From Lytechinus pictus (Eukaryota; Echinodermata; Echinoidea; Temnopleuroida; Toxopneustidae), in assembly GCF_037042905.1 (NCBI RefSeq), contig NC_087258.1, positions 868,001-932,000 of the forward strand: DNA of 64,000 bases, read 5' to 3'. A program made the translations under genes and the position numbers. Numbering within the stretch: the stretch's first letter is position 1; each line of letters starts with the position of its first letter. The notes below the pieces were generated by a model that saw only the letters and a program-made list of their open reading frames with translations, was not told the origin of the DNA and ran no database searches. Below, piece after piece: positions 34,881 through 45,905 of this stretch.

Positions 34881-35380
34881 GACAGTATGTCAGCTACGGG
34901 TTCAAAACATCAATGCTTGTCGTGCGTGCAAGCTTTCTTGAGAAATTGATATATTTTTCTAAAATATCGAGACATTTGCATAATACACTACTCTTCAATT
35001 GAATAGTACCAATTAACAAATATCAACAAAACATTTTGTACAATATGATAAAGAAATTCATGTTTAACCATAGATTAGCAGAAAATAACCTGTTATATTA
35101 ATGGGAGGTTGCCCAAATGATGACAAATACCATACCACATGCATACCTGGGGCCAAAGTGTCCACCCCCCCCCCCGCCAGCATATTGATTTTTTTCCAGG
35201 GGGGGGGGTGTTAGAAAGGACGTGTAATCCTTTAAACGGGGATGACATTTGGTCTTTTTCAGTATTTTTACCATTCCTCACAAGTTTTTTTTTTCAGCTA
35301 TGCCACTGCAGGAGTACAATCTGTTTTATTTAATGAAGCTTTGCAATTTTTTCCACTGAAGTGAATTCTTACACAATTAC

Positions 35381-35497
35381 CTTTCACAAACTCCAGTTGT
35401 TTTCTTGTAAACGGTTTTCTGTGTTCAACACCTGTAGTTTCCTTCCCAGATAATCCTGGACCATCTACATTATCATCCAGTGTATCCGTCGTCCAAT
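35381..35497 (-). other. candidate coding exon of unknown gene
   Basis: A 117-nt open stretch between a TTTCATTTAAG acceptor and a GTAATT donor on the minus strand. One frame is open throughout (peptide LDDNVDGPGLSGKETTG, then RKPFTRKQLEFVK). I do not recognise a family. It lies inside the 11.2-kb element, so it may be part of a transposon gene or of host DNA carried along. A second possible donor (GTAAGT) lies upstream at 39366 on the same strand. Confidence 0.35.
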
Positions 35498-36006
35498 CTT
35501 AAATGAAATAAATTTCAATTTGAGTGTTGGAAAATATGCATGTGCAGATAAAAACAAAAATATAATACTAATATAGTAAAACTTTCTTTAAGCTCCAAAA
35601 TGCAATGATTCACTCATATACAGCATCATGATAATTTTTATTTTAACATATGCAGCAAATTCACTTGAAAATATGTTTGAAATTGATGTCACAGAAATAA
35701 AATTCCCCCACCAAAGATTTTCTGTGTGTGCATGCTGGAAATATAGATCAATATAACACAGTTACTCTGCTGCGTAACGTGTTTTGATCAGCAATCATGT
35801 AGGTATGCAAGAGAAAATTATCTAATAGAAAAAGAATGATCTGAAGTCATATTTCCAGAGCAGCAGTTTTCAAAAGGTAGGCCTAATCAATTAATTGATA
35901 ACATTCAATATGATTTTTTTTTCTTGGTATTGACAATCACAGTAACGGATCCAGATGGGCACAATTGACCTGTGCCCCCCCCCCCCTTGAGCAATAGTCA
36001 TTCAAT

Positions 36007-36431
36007 GGCCCGAATTCAAAAAGGTGGTTTTGAAAACCCCGGTTGAGTCCATGTTTTATGGAGATTTCCTGTATAAATTACGCTTATTTACAGCGTATAT
36101 AAAAATATGTCCAATGCTGATGCGCGCTTTTGTCACAGTGCGCCAAATTGACGCCTGTTGCCGTGGTTATCCACGCTATTTCAATCACGAGTCCACTGTT
36201 TTGAATTAATGAGTCCACTCTTCAAACAGTGGACTCATGAATAAAATAGCGTATCTAACCATGGTAACAGGCGTCAATTTGGCGCACTGCGACAAAAGCG
36301 CGCATCAGAATTGGACATTTTTCATACACGCGCCAGATATGTGCTAAATTAAGCGTAATTTATACAGGAAATCTGCATACACCATGGACTCAACCGTGGG
36401 TTTTCAAAACCACCTTTGTGAATTCGGGCCA
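36007..36431. mobile_element. foldback MITE with about 200-bp arms
   Basis: The arms run from GGCCCGAATTCA through AGGTGGTTTTGAAAACC, TGACGCCTGTT and GAGTCCACTGTTT and back in reverse complement, leaving a short centre near 36205-36215. AAT flanks both sides and may be a 3-bp duplication. Nested in the hAT-type element. Confidence 0.85.
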
Positions 36432-36517
36432 ATGTGTTTAATGTAAATATGGCGTCTTTACACAAGTGTGTCCCTCCTTTTGAAAGTTACAGCAAATATT
36501 TCTAACGGAAATATATA

Positions 36518-36891
36518 CCGTGTTTACACTTAATCGGCTTTTTCATAGCGTGTAAAACACGATTAACTTGCATCGGCTCGCGGTTCAGAATCAGGAATTT
36601 GCACCACCAAAGTAGTAGGTTCAGAACTGCGAGCCGATGCAGAATCGGCTTTTTTACTACGTGTAAACAGAAAGCCGATTCTGCATCGGCAATTGGTGCG
36701 CATTTCATTTACTTTACCATTGTGACATAATTGTAAACGCACGGATCCAGCGTTGTCTTTATTATGACGTATATTATTGGTGAGCGTATCAATTGAGGTT
36801 TTTGACACGCGAGCCGATTCTGCACCGCAAGCTGTAACAGCGTGTAAATGCAGTGCAAGATAAACCAAAAGCCGATCAAGTGTAAACACGG
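36518..36891. mobile_element. TA-flanked MITE, CCGTGTTTACACTT termini
   Basis: The left end CCGTGTTTACACTTAATCGGC matches the complement of the right end (CCGTGTTTACACTTGATCGGC). TA flanks both sides (36516-36517 and 36892-36893), fitting Tc1/mariner-type insertion. Inside, GCCGATTCTGCA and GTGTAAA blocks repeat in both orientations. Confidence 0.85.
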
Positions 36892-37000
36892 TAATTGTCT
36901 CATACACAAGTAAAGATCTCTTTTTTTGTGCTTGTTCAAGTTTCCTGGGAAAATGTGCCCCCCCCCCTTGAGAAATCCAGGATCCGTCCCTGGACAATCA

Positions 37001-40000
37001 TATGCCAGTGGGTGAATTCTAGACATTATTTTGGGCAAGTTTTTGATCAGTAAATAAATAAACACAGATAAAAAGTGATCACAGGACAAACTTAATTTAA
37101 AAAAATATAATTAACAAAATTTTCCACCAGAAATTGTCTACACACATTTTGAGGTCAATACACAGTATGCCCATTTTTCCAAACATCACGATCGGGAACG
37201 GCGGTATTTTGGCTCCATTCCCGATGTTATCGTAATGGTGGGAGCCATGCCGGGGTGGAATTCAGAGACCAGTGAGTTGGGGGGAATTTCCCCAGGCCAA
37301 GCCAGTCCGGGTTGAGAGCCAAAACAGCGAAGATCAGAAGCTGTTATGTCTCCGAAAAATACCAAATAAACACCAAGATAATGTGACCATTTACCACTAT
37401 TCAAGAACCAAGCTCATCTATTTTCTCGAATAATCTAACTTAATTTATCCTTTACATGAATTTCAGCCACTTTGAGCAGTGGAAACAGCATTAATTTAGC
37501 TTTGATCTCGACGTCTTAGTTAAAATTCTTAGTCAGATTTTGCCAAACGAACGCAGAGGGCAGCAACACTGTTGACTTCGTGTTTGCGCGTTGTAATCGC
37601 AAACTTCAGCAAATATCCAAATAAATATACGGTGGAGTGAGACCCTAAATCTGATAACTCGAATGATGAAATCATGGTGGAAGCCGGAATAAAGATGTTC
37701 CTGATGCTCAGTGAATTGATTCGGACAAATATTTAGGTTAAATTAGTTCGCTAACATCGCAGGGTACGAAAGTGCATTAGGGATTAACGGGCCCAGGTTT
37801 TTCTTAGGGCTGCAGCAGCGGTGTTGAGCGGTGGCTCCGAGTTCCGGGCCGATCCAGGACCCAGAATTTTTTTTGCTAAACCTTGCGGTCCGGGCTCAAG
37901 CCAGGTTATCTTTGCGGGCCCCAACATTAAACATAACGTTATCGTTCAAATTCTCAGTCAGACATCACTTTGCTTGGCTCTGCCATTATTTATAAGAACT
38001 GAAGTTAGCGACCAAAAGATTTGCCTGCGGCAGTTTGCATGATTTGGTTACGAACTTCAGTCCATATAAAAATTACGGCAAAGCAACGCATGAGGATTCA
38101 CACAATGACGTAGAGATCGAAGCCGATATACAGCTGTTCCCGATATTCGGAAAAGCCGTAGGCATATGGACATTCAAATGCAATTCAGACTTGATATGAC
38201 ATTTGAGAACAACATTTGGTGGTGAATTTTGCTCAAAGTTGGTCGGTGAGAAATTAGTGCCCAATCCCACGGAAAAATCCCAAGGAAAAAATTCAGAAAT
38301 TGTGATTTTAGTCAGCTGGCATGGCTGAGTTCAGATTAGTATAGGCCCTTTTGGGGGAGGGGATACATTTACATATACATGTAAACTACGAATTTTGTTT
38401 ACAAACGTCAAAAACTATGCCAATTTTTATATTTGAACAAATTATATCGTATTCATATGTAATAAATATTCTAAAAAACCTTAGGCCTAACCAAGAAGAA
38501 AATATCACATAACTCACTAATACCAAAATCCCGCCATGTTTTCAGAACACTTCTTGATTTATCATGGAATATTTCTCTGCCTCAATTTCTAAAATATGTT
38601 AATTCCAAACAGTTGTAGGTTTTCTCTGAATAATTATTGCAGTCTCTCTAGAAAAATTGAATAGGAATCGTTTGTCACTCTCTCCAGTCACAGTTCCGCA
38701 CACAAAGTGCACATTTTACCATTGAAATTGCATGCGCAATAAGTGGTGCGTAGCTTTTTAGGGCCTGCGTAGCCTTTAAGGCTTTACTTTATGTTTTAAA
38801 ATTTAGGACACCTTACCATGTTTCACCTGAATACTACCATGTCCATGTCATCTTAATTTACCAACATTATCTACCAACAACAACAAATTATAGGCCTCAT
38901 TCCAGAGCAATAAGGTTTCCATTTCAGTGAAACAATGTCAATGTTGTGCAGTAACCAATGGCCTAATTGACACTTTGACAGTCAATGTCATGACAGTACT
39001 GCACTGTACAGCATTAATTTAACAAGTCATTCATTCATAAATTCATACCGGTATTCAGAGATGGTTTTGTAAAACATTGACAATAGATATCAGGCCATAC
39101 GAGCGAATTACTACTCAATGACAATGCTCGGCTCAGCTCACCTCAGCCAATACAATTACAAAGCATATTAACGCACCCCATAATCCATTTCGCCAGAGAC
39201 ACGCGTGTCCCGGCCCGCGCCAACGGGGCAGTGGCGGTACGGTGGCAGTGAAACCCCGTGGCAGTACAACGACATCTAACAGTAACACTAACAGTAACAT
39301 TCTAGAAAATCAGGCCGAGCCACTAACTACGAAAACAATATCAAAGAAAATTGTTATCTAACTTACTGTTTAGCGTATTCTGCGAATGAATTTGAAGTCG
39401 TTGTCCGAATCTGACCTGTGTTCCTTTAGTTTATGATGAATTATAGACGGACTTCTGAACAGCAAGACAGTGGTTGATCGGGTTCTTTTTTCAAATATTG
39501 CAATTGGCGGTTACATGCGTACGTGCGCGCGCGCGTGCGAGAACAACACTTACATACCGTACATAGAGCGAGCTAGCTAGCAGCGCAGCCAACACATCCC
39601 GATATTGGGGGGGGGGGGGTAAATCAAGACCAAATCAGGGGGAGGGGGCTTATTCTTAGCCAAGATACATCCCGATATGGGGGAGGAGTGAATTGCATGT
39701 AAGACCAAATCAGGGGTGTCTTTTTCTTGATTGGTTCTGGGTTGGCAATTAACCATGCAGTCGATTTTTGCCACTGCTTATCCTTTGAAAGGATCTATGA
39801 AAAAAATCATTTTGCTCAATTTTTTTCTGTTCTATAATTCCATGTCTTTCTTTTTTTTCTTTCCATTGTCTTTTTTTCTTTTTCCTTCTTTTTTTTCTGT
39901 TCAGTCTTTCTTCTTTTCTTTGTCTTAGTCTTTTTCTTTTCTTTTTTTAAATTTATTTTTCTGTTTTTCGATATATATATTTTTTTACTTATTTCTTTTT

Positions 40001-41309
40001 TCCTTTTCTCTCTTTGTTTAATTTCGCTTTTGTTTTTATTGCAATTGAGAATTTCGTTCATTAGATTTTTTTCTGTTACATATTGTACTAGCCTGGCGGC
40101 AGGGAATTTTGATACTGGGGGGGGGGGGGGGCAAGACAATAACAGACAAATCATTTCAATTAAGCAAGTAATGACCGGCCTAGAATAGCTCTCCTCTTTA
40201 TAAACACCATCCATGAGTGAGAAAAAATAATTAAAACACAATTTGTAAAGAAAAAAAAAGAGGAACGTTTTATGATCAAAAGCAGTAGTAGCGATATATA
40301 AATTGGCCGGGAGGGGGCTTTGGTCGTTGCAGACCAAAATCAGGGTTTGCCGATGGGAATTTCAATAGGGGTTGGGGGAGGAAGACAACCAACAGTGAAT
40401 TCATTTTAAGCAAAATAATGACCTATGGGACATTGCAAGAAACTTGCAATTGAACGCAAGTCAATTTCAAACTCCAAAATCAATTGAAAGTCTTACTTTT
40501 CATTGCAAACTTGCAACTGATTTATTGTTTCTTCCATCAATAAATCTATAAATTGGTTTACTTTAGATGAAATTAGTCTATCACTTGTAAATTTGCAACC
40601 GAATTTTGGGATTGACTGCAAATATTTTCTTGCAACACCCCATAGCTCTCTTTATAAAAAGTGGCCATAATTAAATAAGAAAATTAATTTAAAAATAGAA
40701 CAAAACTTTCAAGAAGGGGGGGGGGCGTTACATAAAAAAACTGTATACCGTACAGATAGGAGAGGTGGTGTGCCGTTCAAATTATACCAAGAAACAAAAA
40801 GAGAAAAGAAAGGATGGTGAAATGTATAATTTTCTATTTAGTACGATACACATCTTGTTCATGCTCTTTAAAACTTGCATGTTTTAATTTCAAGATTTTT
40901 ACGGTAAATGATGATTATATTCTTCCCTTTCGGTCCGTTGATATTAAGGTACAATAAAAACCCTTTTTATCAAATAAGATTTCATTGACTCCTTTTATGT
41001 TTGCACTCAATGCATCAGATATAAATTTAGAAGGTAATATGTACAATTGTAAAATATAACAAATTAATGGTATTGTATTTTAAGCACTGGTTCAATAATA
41101 TTTAAACACATATAGGCCTTTTACTTAATAAAGACAAATACAATTTAAAAGAATGCAACAGACCATGTTTGCCATCATGAGCGAATGGGCCTGATTTGGG
41201 GAAGCTGCTCGCATAAAAGTCACAACTCAAAAATTTTAATAATTCCAATTTTTAATCTTTGATCTTTTTTTTCTTTAAATCTTCGGAATTATGTTATTGG
41301 GTAATGCAA
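37001..41309. other. interior of the 11.2-kb element, mostly unassigned
   Basis: No confident gene. There is a T-rich low-complexity patch at about 39840-40060, G runs at 39607-39620 and 40117-40131, and a possible splice donor on the minus strand at 39366. A weak inverted pair TTGCAAGAAA/TTTCTTGCAA at about 40435 and 40630 may mark another degraded MITE. Confidence 0.35.
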
Positions 41310-42295
41310 TTGGGCATACCATTCACCATTAACATAAATATCATTCATTAGGCACACACCACTAAGCCACAACTGCGTTACAATTATCCAACAACTATCC
41401 ATTAATTATACCACTATATAGGCACATACTACTGAGACACCATATTGGGCATATGGTATACCATTGATACAAATCATACCATTACACATATACCACTGAG
41501 ACTATTGGATATCACTGAGACACCATTGGGTATATGGTATACCATTCACCATACCAATCGTATCATTATAGAGGCACATACTACTGAGACACCATTGAAT
41601 ACCACTGCACTGAGACACCATTGGTATATGGTATACCATTCATCATACCAATCATACCATTAGAGCCACATATACTACTGAGAGTCAGAGACACCATTGT
41701 ATACCACTGAGACACCATTGGGTATGGTATACCATTCATCATACCAATCATACCATTAGAGGCACATACTACTGAGACACCATTGTATACCACTGAGACA
41801 CCATTGGTATATGGTATACCATTTACCATACAAATCATACCATTAGAGGCACATACTACTGATACACCATTGAATACCACTGAGACACCGTTGGGTGTAT
41901 GGTATACCATTCATCATACCAATCATACCATTAGAGGCACATACTACTGAGACACCATTGTATACCACTGAGACACCATTGGGTATGGTATACCATTCAT
42001 CATACCAATCATACCATTGGACACATACCACTGAGACACCATTGGGTATATGGTATACCATTTACCATTAAATAAACTACCACTTACCATTAAGAACTTA
42101 CCATTGAAACACCACTTAAATACCATTCGCGTACCATTTACCATTCAGATCACCATTCAACTACCATAAACTACCACTTACCATTAAAAACTTACCATTG
42201 AAACACCACTTAAATACCATTCGCGTACCATTTACCATTTAGATCACCATTCAACTACCATTCGCCACCATTCAAATACCATTGGCGATTTTTAT
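41310..42295. repeat. right ACCATT minisatellite
   Basis: The unit is about 80-100 bp and contains CACTGAGACACCATTG, TATGGTATACCATTC and ATCATACCATTAGAGGCAC. About six copies are followed by shorter ACCATT units to the terminus. The unit differs from that of the left array, although both are ACCATT-based. Confidence 0.95.
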
Positions 42296-42300
42296 AAGGG

Positions 42301-43374
42301 CTGCATTTATGTTGTTTTATAAGAATAAAGCTGACTGTTAGGTTTACACCTACAAAGAAAGAAAGAAACAAAAATCAACTCAGAGCGGTCGATCGTGGAA
42401 AATAATGGGTGAAAAATTCCCCCCCCCCCCATATTCGTGATATTGGCCGCGAAATTGATCTGCCTCTGCTACCATGTTAGCTCGTTCCATTCTTATTTCC
42501 TGTTTCCCTTGCCTCATTTGTTCTTTCTTTTCCTTTACTTGTTATCCTCTTTTTTTTACCTTTCCCTTTCTTCTTTAATTTCTCCCTTTTCCCACTTCCA
42601 AATTAATTTCCCTTCCCCAATGCATGCGCTGAAATATGACGTATGAACAGAATGCATAGAGTTGGATAAAGCGTGAGAGAATGTCAGGCCGAAGCGCCGA
42701 GCTGAGCGAGCGTGACCAATGTCCATCGCATCGCATCGCATGCAGCATGCAGTATAATGTATCTCGCAGTTTCAAGAACCATGAACCAATCTTGTCGCAC
42801 GTGGAAATTTGTAGCCAAAATTTTGACAGACTCATCTCTAATACGTTTTCATGAACGTCAAAATAAACTACTGTAACATGTGAACTACAGGTTGGAGGGA
42901 CAGCATAAGGGGTAAGTTAGTCCACATTTTTAAAAATAATTATCTAACCCATCTAACAAAAATTCAACGGTTTCCTGTGCTCCTCGCCGAACTCGCTGGG
43001 GGAGAAACTCGACGGAGGCCATGCTAAAACTAAGGAACAATGATCGACGAGCGCGTACACGGAATTAGCAGACTACGCTCTCGCAGGGATATTTCGGTTT
43101 GCTAAAAGTGGAACGGCTAGTGATCAACTAACGGGGGGAAAAATCAGTCGTGGACGAAAGTGGGCGCTATATAAGTGCGCATAAATTCAGCGAACTGTCT
43201 TTGAAATTCAGCCGAGGAGAATTATTTTATTTCTCGGAGTTTATTTAAAATTTAATATTTCCAAGAAGAAATTCTGTCAATTTCGCATTGAATCATCATC
43301 AGCAATCGTTATTCAATAGGAAAGATCCATTCAACTAAAATTTTTGTATCCTTTACCAACACTATCCACGAGCT
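42301..43374. other. right arm of the 19-kb element
   Basis: Unique sequence ending in the GTGGATAG-type inverted repeat. A CTATATAAG box at about 43168 is followed by TTCAGC about 20 bp downstream, which resembles a core promoter pointing out into the LINE-A tail. This is suggestive only. Confidence 0.35.
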
Positions 43375-43378
43375 TTAA

Positions 43379-43685
43379 GTTTAAAATATTGCCTGTGTAT
43401 GAATTATATAGTTACAATCTTGGTATCTTTATGTATTTATACTATAAGAAATTACTTCCAATAAATTTTGATTCTTTATTTTGTAAAAATTCTGATATTC
43501 ACAATTATGATACTAGAAGAAAATCTGATTACCGTGTATCATGTGGGAAATTATCATTATCCCGAAAGTCAATAATTCATAATGGTCCTATATTCTGGAA
43601 CAGTCTCCCTGAAGATATCAAAAGTTCTCTATCCCTTAATGTATTTAAATATAAACTTAAAACATTTCTTCTACAAAAACTTTAA
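43379..43685 (+). pseudogene. LINE-A ORF2 C-terminal fragment
   Basis: Continues ORF2 directly after the right TTAA with FKFKILPVYELYSYNLGIFM and ends in IFWNSLPEDIK and LKTFLLQKL before a stop. These are the usual C-terminal blocks of CR1/Jockey-like ORF2. The frame matches that of 21695-24309. Confidence 0.92.
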
Positions 43686-44005
43686 TTTCTTAGACTAAGT
43701 TACCTCAATTACTTTTTTTTTTTTTTTTTTTCTTCTAGTCTTTCTCTGCAAAACTCAAACTTTTATTGACAAAATTGGGATTATGTTATAAGTTTTTAAC
43801 TTTTTAAATGATCCCCCACATTTACATATACTGTTTCTCTCCTTGTCTGATTTAAGTATTGTTCATATTTTGGTATATTGTTTTGTGTAGTGTATGTTCT
43901 CTTTATGCATCGGAATATATTGTACTGTATTTTGTAATACCATCTTTACTCTGTATTGTTCTTTTTATGAAGTGTGGAAATAAATGAATCAATCAATCAA
44001 TCAAA
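43686..44005 (+). mobile_element. LINE-A 3' UTR and ATCA-repeat tail
   Basis: AT-rich 3' UTR with a long T run at about 43712-43731, ending in tandem ATCA units (about 43984-44004) typical of LINEs with tetranucleotide tails instead of poly(A). Confidence 0.8.
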
Positions 44006-45191
44006 AAAACTAGCACAAAAATGAAATGTTTTTGTCAAGTTTTTATTTTTAATTTGTCTAAAATATGAAGATTTGGGGGGACAAAATGACACCTAAATAT
44101 TATTTAGCTCCTGATGACAAAGCAATGTGATGAAGGGGCATGACATACTCATTTGTTTGATATCAAATTTGTCATGATAGCACAAATATCTTATAAGATA
44201 CAGTACATTTTAAGATGTTTGGCAAGTGTCAACTTTTCTTTGAATTTCCTGGGTGTATGTAAACTTCTGGCCTCTATTATCCTCATTTTCATGTTCGCTC
44301 TAAAAAAACGAAGTGCTAATTTAGTACTTATAGAGCTTGTATCTAATGACTGCACTTCGGAGTGCTAATTTTTTTAAGTTCAAATTTGCATTAGTAAATC
44401 AGCACTCTGAAGTTCCGTCACTTTAAAAGCTCCTTAAATGCCAGATTAGCACTTCATTCTTTATTTAAAGTATGTCTCTTTCCATGAAAAACTAATTCTT
44501 CCAATGTGTCCACATGGTAATTGAATGCATAGCTGAACTTATCTTTATTTATTTTGACATTTTGATGCAATTTGTCCCATTTCTTCAACGGTAGGAAACG
44601 ATCATATTCGGTTTGATAAAATTGCCCTTTGACATTTTAACACTTAATGCTATCAACATTAAAAGCCTGGTTGACCCGTTTTCTTTTAATTTGATTTGGT
44701 GTTTATTGAAAAGGGCTACACAGAAACCTAAAAGAAGGCATTTGTAAGTCCAAAATGATTGTTTTATCTTTACAAGCGTTCAAGACATAATACATTAAAG
44801 TTATTTAGCTTAGGCTAGAGTTTATTGTTTTCCAGTGTTGGGTGTTTATGATTAAAATTATCATCTGTGTGGTGTTACAAATTTAACCCTTGATGATATT
44901 AGTATTTATCTTTAATTACCATTCTGTTTACACATCACTTTTGCCTGTCCCACGTTCCTCCCACTGTCCTATTTTACCCCACCCTATTTTCCTCTTTACC
45001 CAAAGGGTGGTCCAATTTACCCCGCGCAAAAGGTGTTCCAAAATCATATTTTTGACAAGATCTTAAAGTTATGATAGTACCTGGCTATGTAGCAGCTTAG
45101 TATTTTCACTATTTACCATAATGAAATGAACATGTCATTCTGTACATAACTTACAAAGCTAGAGGTGGAAAACCATCAGAGTGCCATTTTT
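44006..45191. other. right arm of the outer element
   Basis: AT-rich non-coding DNA. It contains a foldback MITE at 44311-44457 and CCACTGTCC/TTTACCCC blocks near 44950-45020. Those are reminiscent of GGGGAGAAATGTGAC/TTTACCCC near 19210-19255 in the left arm. Confidence 0.45.
44311..44457. repeat. short foldback MITE, GAAGTGCTAAT termini
   Basis: GAAGTGCTAATTTAGTA on the left pairs with ATTAGCACTTC on the right. CACTTCGGAGTGCTAAT and its complement-like partner lie further in. Confidence 0.65.
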
Positions 45192-45220
45192 GTCCCACTT
45201 CTCCCCGCTCTCCCCTACTA
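45192..45220 (-). repeat. right 29-bp terminal inverted repeat of the outer element
   Basis: Exact reverse complement of 18897-18925. Followed by TA-compatible flank. Confidence 0.9.
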
Positions 45221-45405
45221 GTATGTTTTAACTTTTTTTTTTTAAATTTGCATCCAAAAACATTTTTACAGTTTACATCTTGATTATAATTTATTTAGGT
45301 ATTTTACTAGTTTTTTTTTCTTTTTGTTGGGGTTGGTTGAGCTTTAAAGGGATGCTCAAACGTGAAATAATTTTTTTATTTTTTAGTTCAATAATGTAAA
45401 ATCAG

Positions 45406-45429
45406 ACCATAGAGCTAATAGCTCCATGA
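45406..45429. repeat. ACCATAGAGCT hairpin, copy 2
   Basis: ACCATAGAGCTAATAGCTCCATG, a slightly diverged copy of the hairpin at 24612-24638. Confidence 0.6.
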
Positions 45430-45484
45430 TCAGACACACAAGAAAACGAAAATTTCATAAAAATCTCCAAGCTATATCACATCT

Positions 45485-45905
45485 TCGAGTTTTAATAATG
45501 ATAATAAACATTTATTTGTATAGCGCAGCTTTTATATGGATATATTCAGCTGCGCTTGTTCAGAGCTCTTATTACTTATGTCTACACATCATATTTTCTT
45601 AACTAAAGAGATTTGTTTTTAATTTTGATTTGAAGAGAGCCAAGAATGGAGAGCTTCTTATATCAATTGGCAGGCTATTCCATAGTTTGGGGGGCAGCAA
45701 GTGCAAATGCACGATCACCAAGTGTGACTTTTGTTTTGTGAAATGGGATCTGAAACAATGATTTATCTGTGGAACTTTGCATGCTTCGACTGTGTGATTG
45801 GGTTTAAGTTTGAGTAATTCTGTAATGTATAATGTGGGGCTTGATCGACCGATTAATGATTTATATGAGTTTTGCATTATTTCGATGAAATTATATGTCA
45901 TTATA
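45485..45905 (-). mobile_element. 5'-truncated LINE (third family), ORF2 tail and 3' UTR
   Basis: The minus strand encodes PTLYITELLKL and then, across a frameshift near 45700, APKLWNSLPIDIRSS and LFKSKLKTNLFS, the usual LINE ORF2 C-terminus. The 3' UTR ends GCGCTATACAAATAAATG with a short ATTATCATTATT tail. It is a dead fragment just outside the outer transposon. Confidence 0.8.

Larger units (their letters stand above)
35940..36992. mobile_element. hAT-type element with perfect 8-bp duplication, itself interrupted twice
   Basis: The ends are CAGTAACGGATCCAG on the left and the complement of CAGGGACGGATCCTGG on the right, each followed inward by a C or G run. GACAATCA lies directly outside both (35932-35939 and 36993-37000). 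Two other MITEs sit inside, leaving about 250 bp of hAT sequence. No transposase. Confidence 0.88.
31141..42300. mobile_element. 11.2-kb element with CCCTTATAAAA termini and ACCATT arrays
   Basis: The left end is CCCTTATAAAAA and the right end is TTTTTATAAGGG. Each is followed inward by about 1 kb of tandem ACCATT-rich sequence. The flanks are consistent with insertion into the end of a CAGGGG MITE with a CT duplication. The interior carries a hAT element, other MITEs, a SINE and possible exons on the minus strand. It could also be a shorter ACCATT element whose middle is a separate 9-kb insertion. I cannot tell which. Superfamily unknown. Confidence 0.6.
24310..43374. mobile_element. 19-kb TTAA-flanked DNA transposon inserted in LINE-A ORF2
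   Basis: TTAA lies at both borders (24306-24309 and 43375-43378). The left end reads AGAGGGTGGATAGTTTTGG and the complement of the right end reads AGCTCGTGGATAGTGTTGG, so the imperfect inverted repeats are about 22 bp with a shared GTGGATAGT core. Excision in silico restores the LINE frame. Much of its length is secondary insertions (MITEs, hAT, SINE, an 11.2-kb element), leaving roughly 6 kb of its own sequence. A TTAA target points to piggyBac or Kolobok. No transposase was recognised. Confidence 0.8.
18897..45220. mobile_element. outer terminal-inverted-repeat DNA transposon, interrupted by LINE-A
   Basis: A perfect 29-bp inverted repeat closes both ends, starting TAGTAGGGGAGAGC. The outer bases can be read as a TA duplication, with the element beginning GTAGGGG. 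Only about 3 kb belongs to this element itself: 18897 to about 20.5 kb, and about 44.0 kb to 45220. Everything between is LINE-A and what LINE-A contains. I see no transposase in the remaining arms, so it is non-autonomous or degraded. That the two distant ends belong to one insertion is an inference, supported by the perfect match and by the nested structure between them. Confidence 0.7.

Noticed and set aside
41581-42144. Val/Ser/Gly-rich frames on the minus strand
   Set aside because: Translations of the right ACCATT minisatellite.
43160-43200. Core promoter (CTATATAAG with a TTCAGC start-like site)
   Set aside because: Not listed as a regulatory feature because one TATA-like box in AT-rich DNA is expected by chance and no gene follows; noted under the right arm of the 19-kb element.
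24310-43374. Polinton/Maverick or virus-like giant element
   Set aside because: No polymerase, integrase, packaging ATPase or capsid frame was seen, and the TTAA duplication does not fit Polintons.
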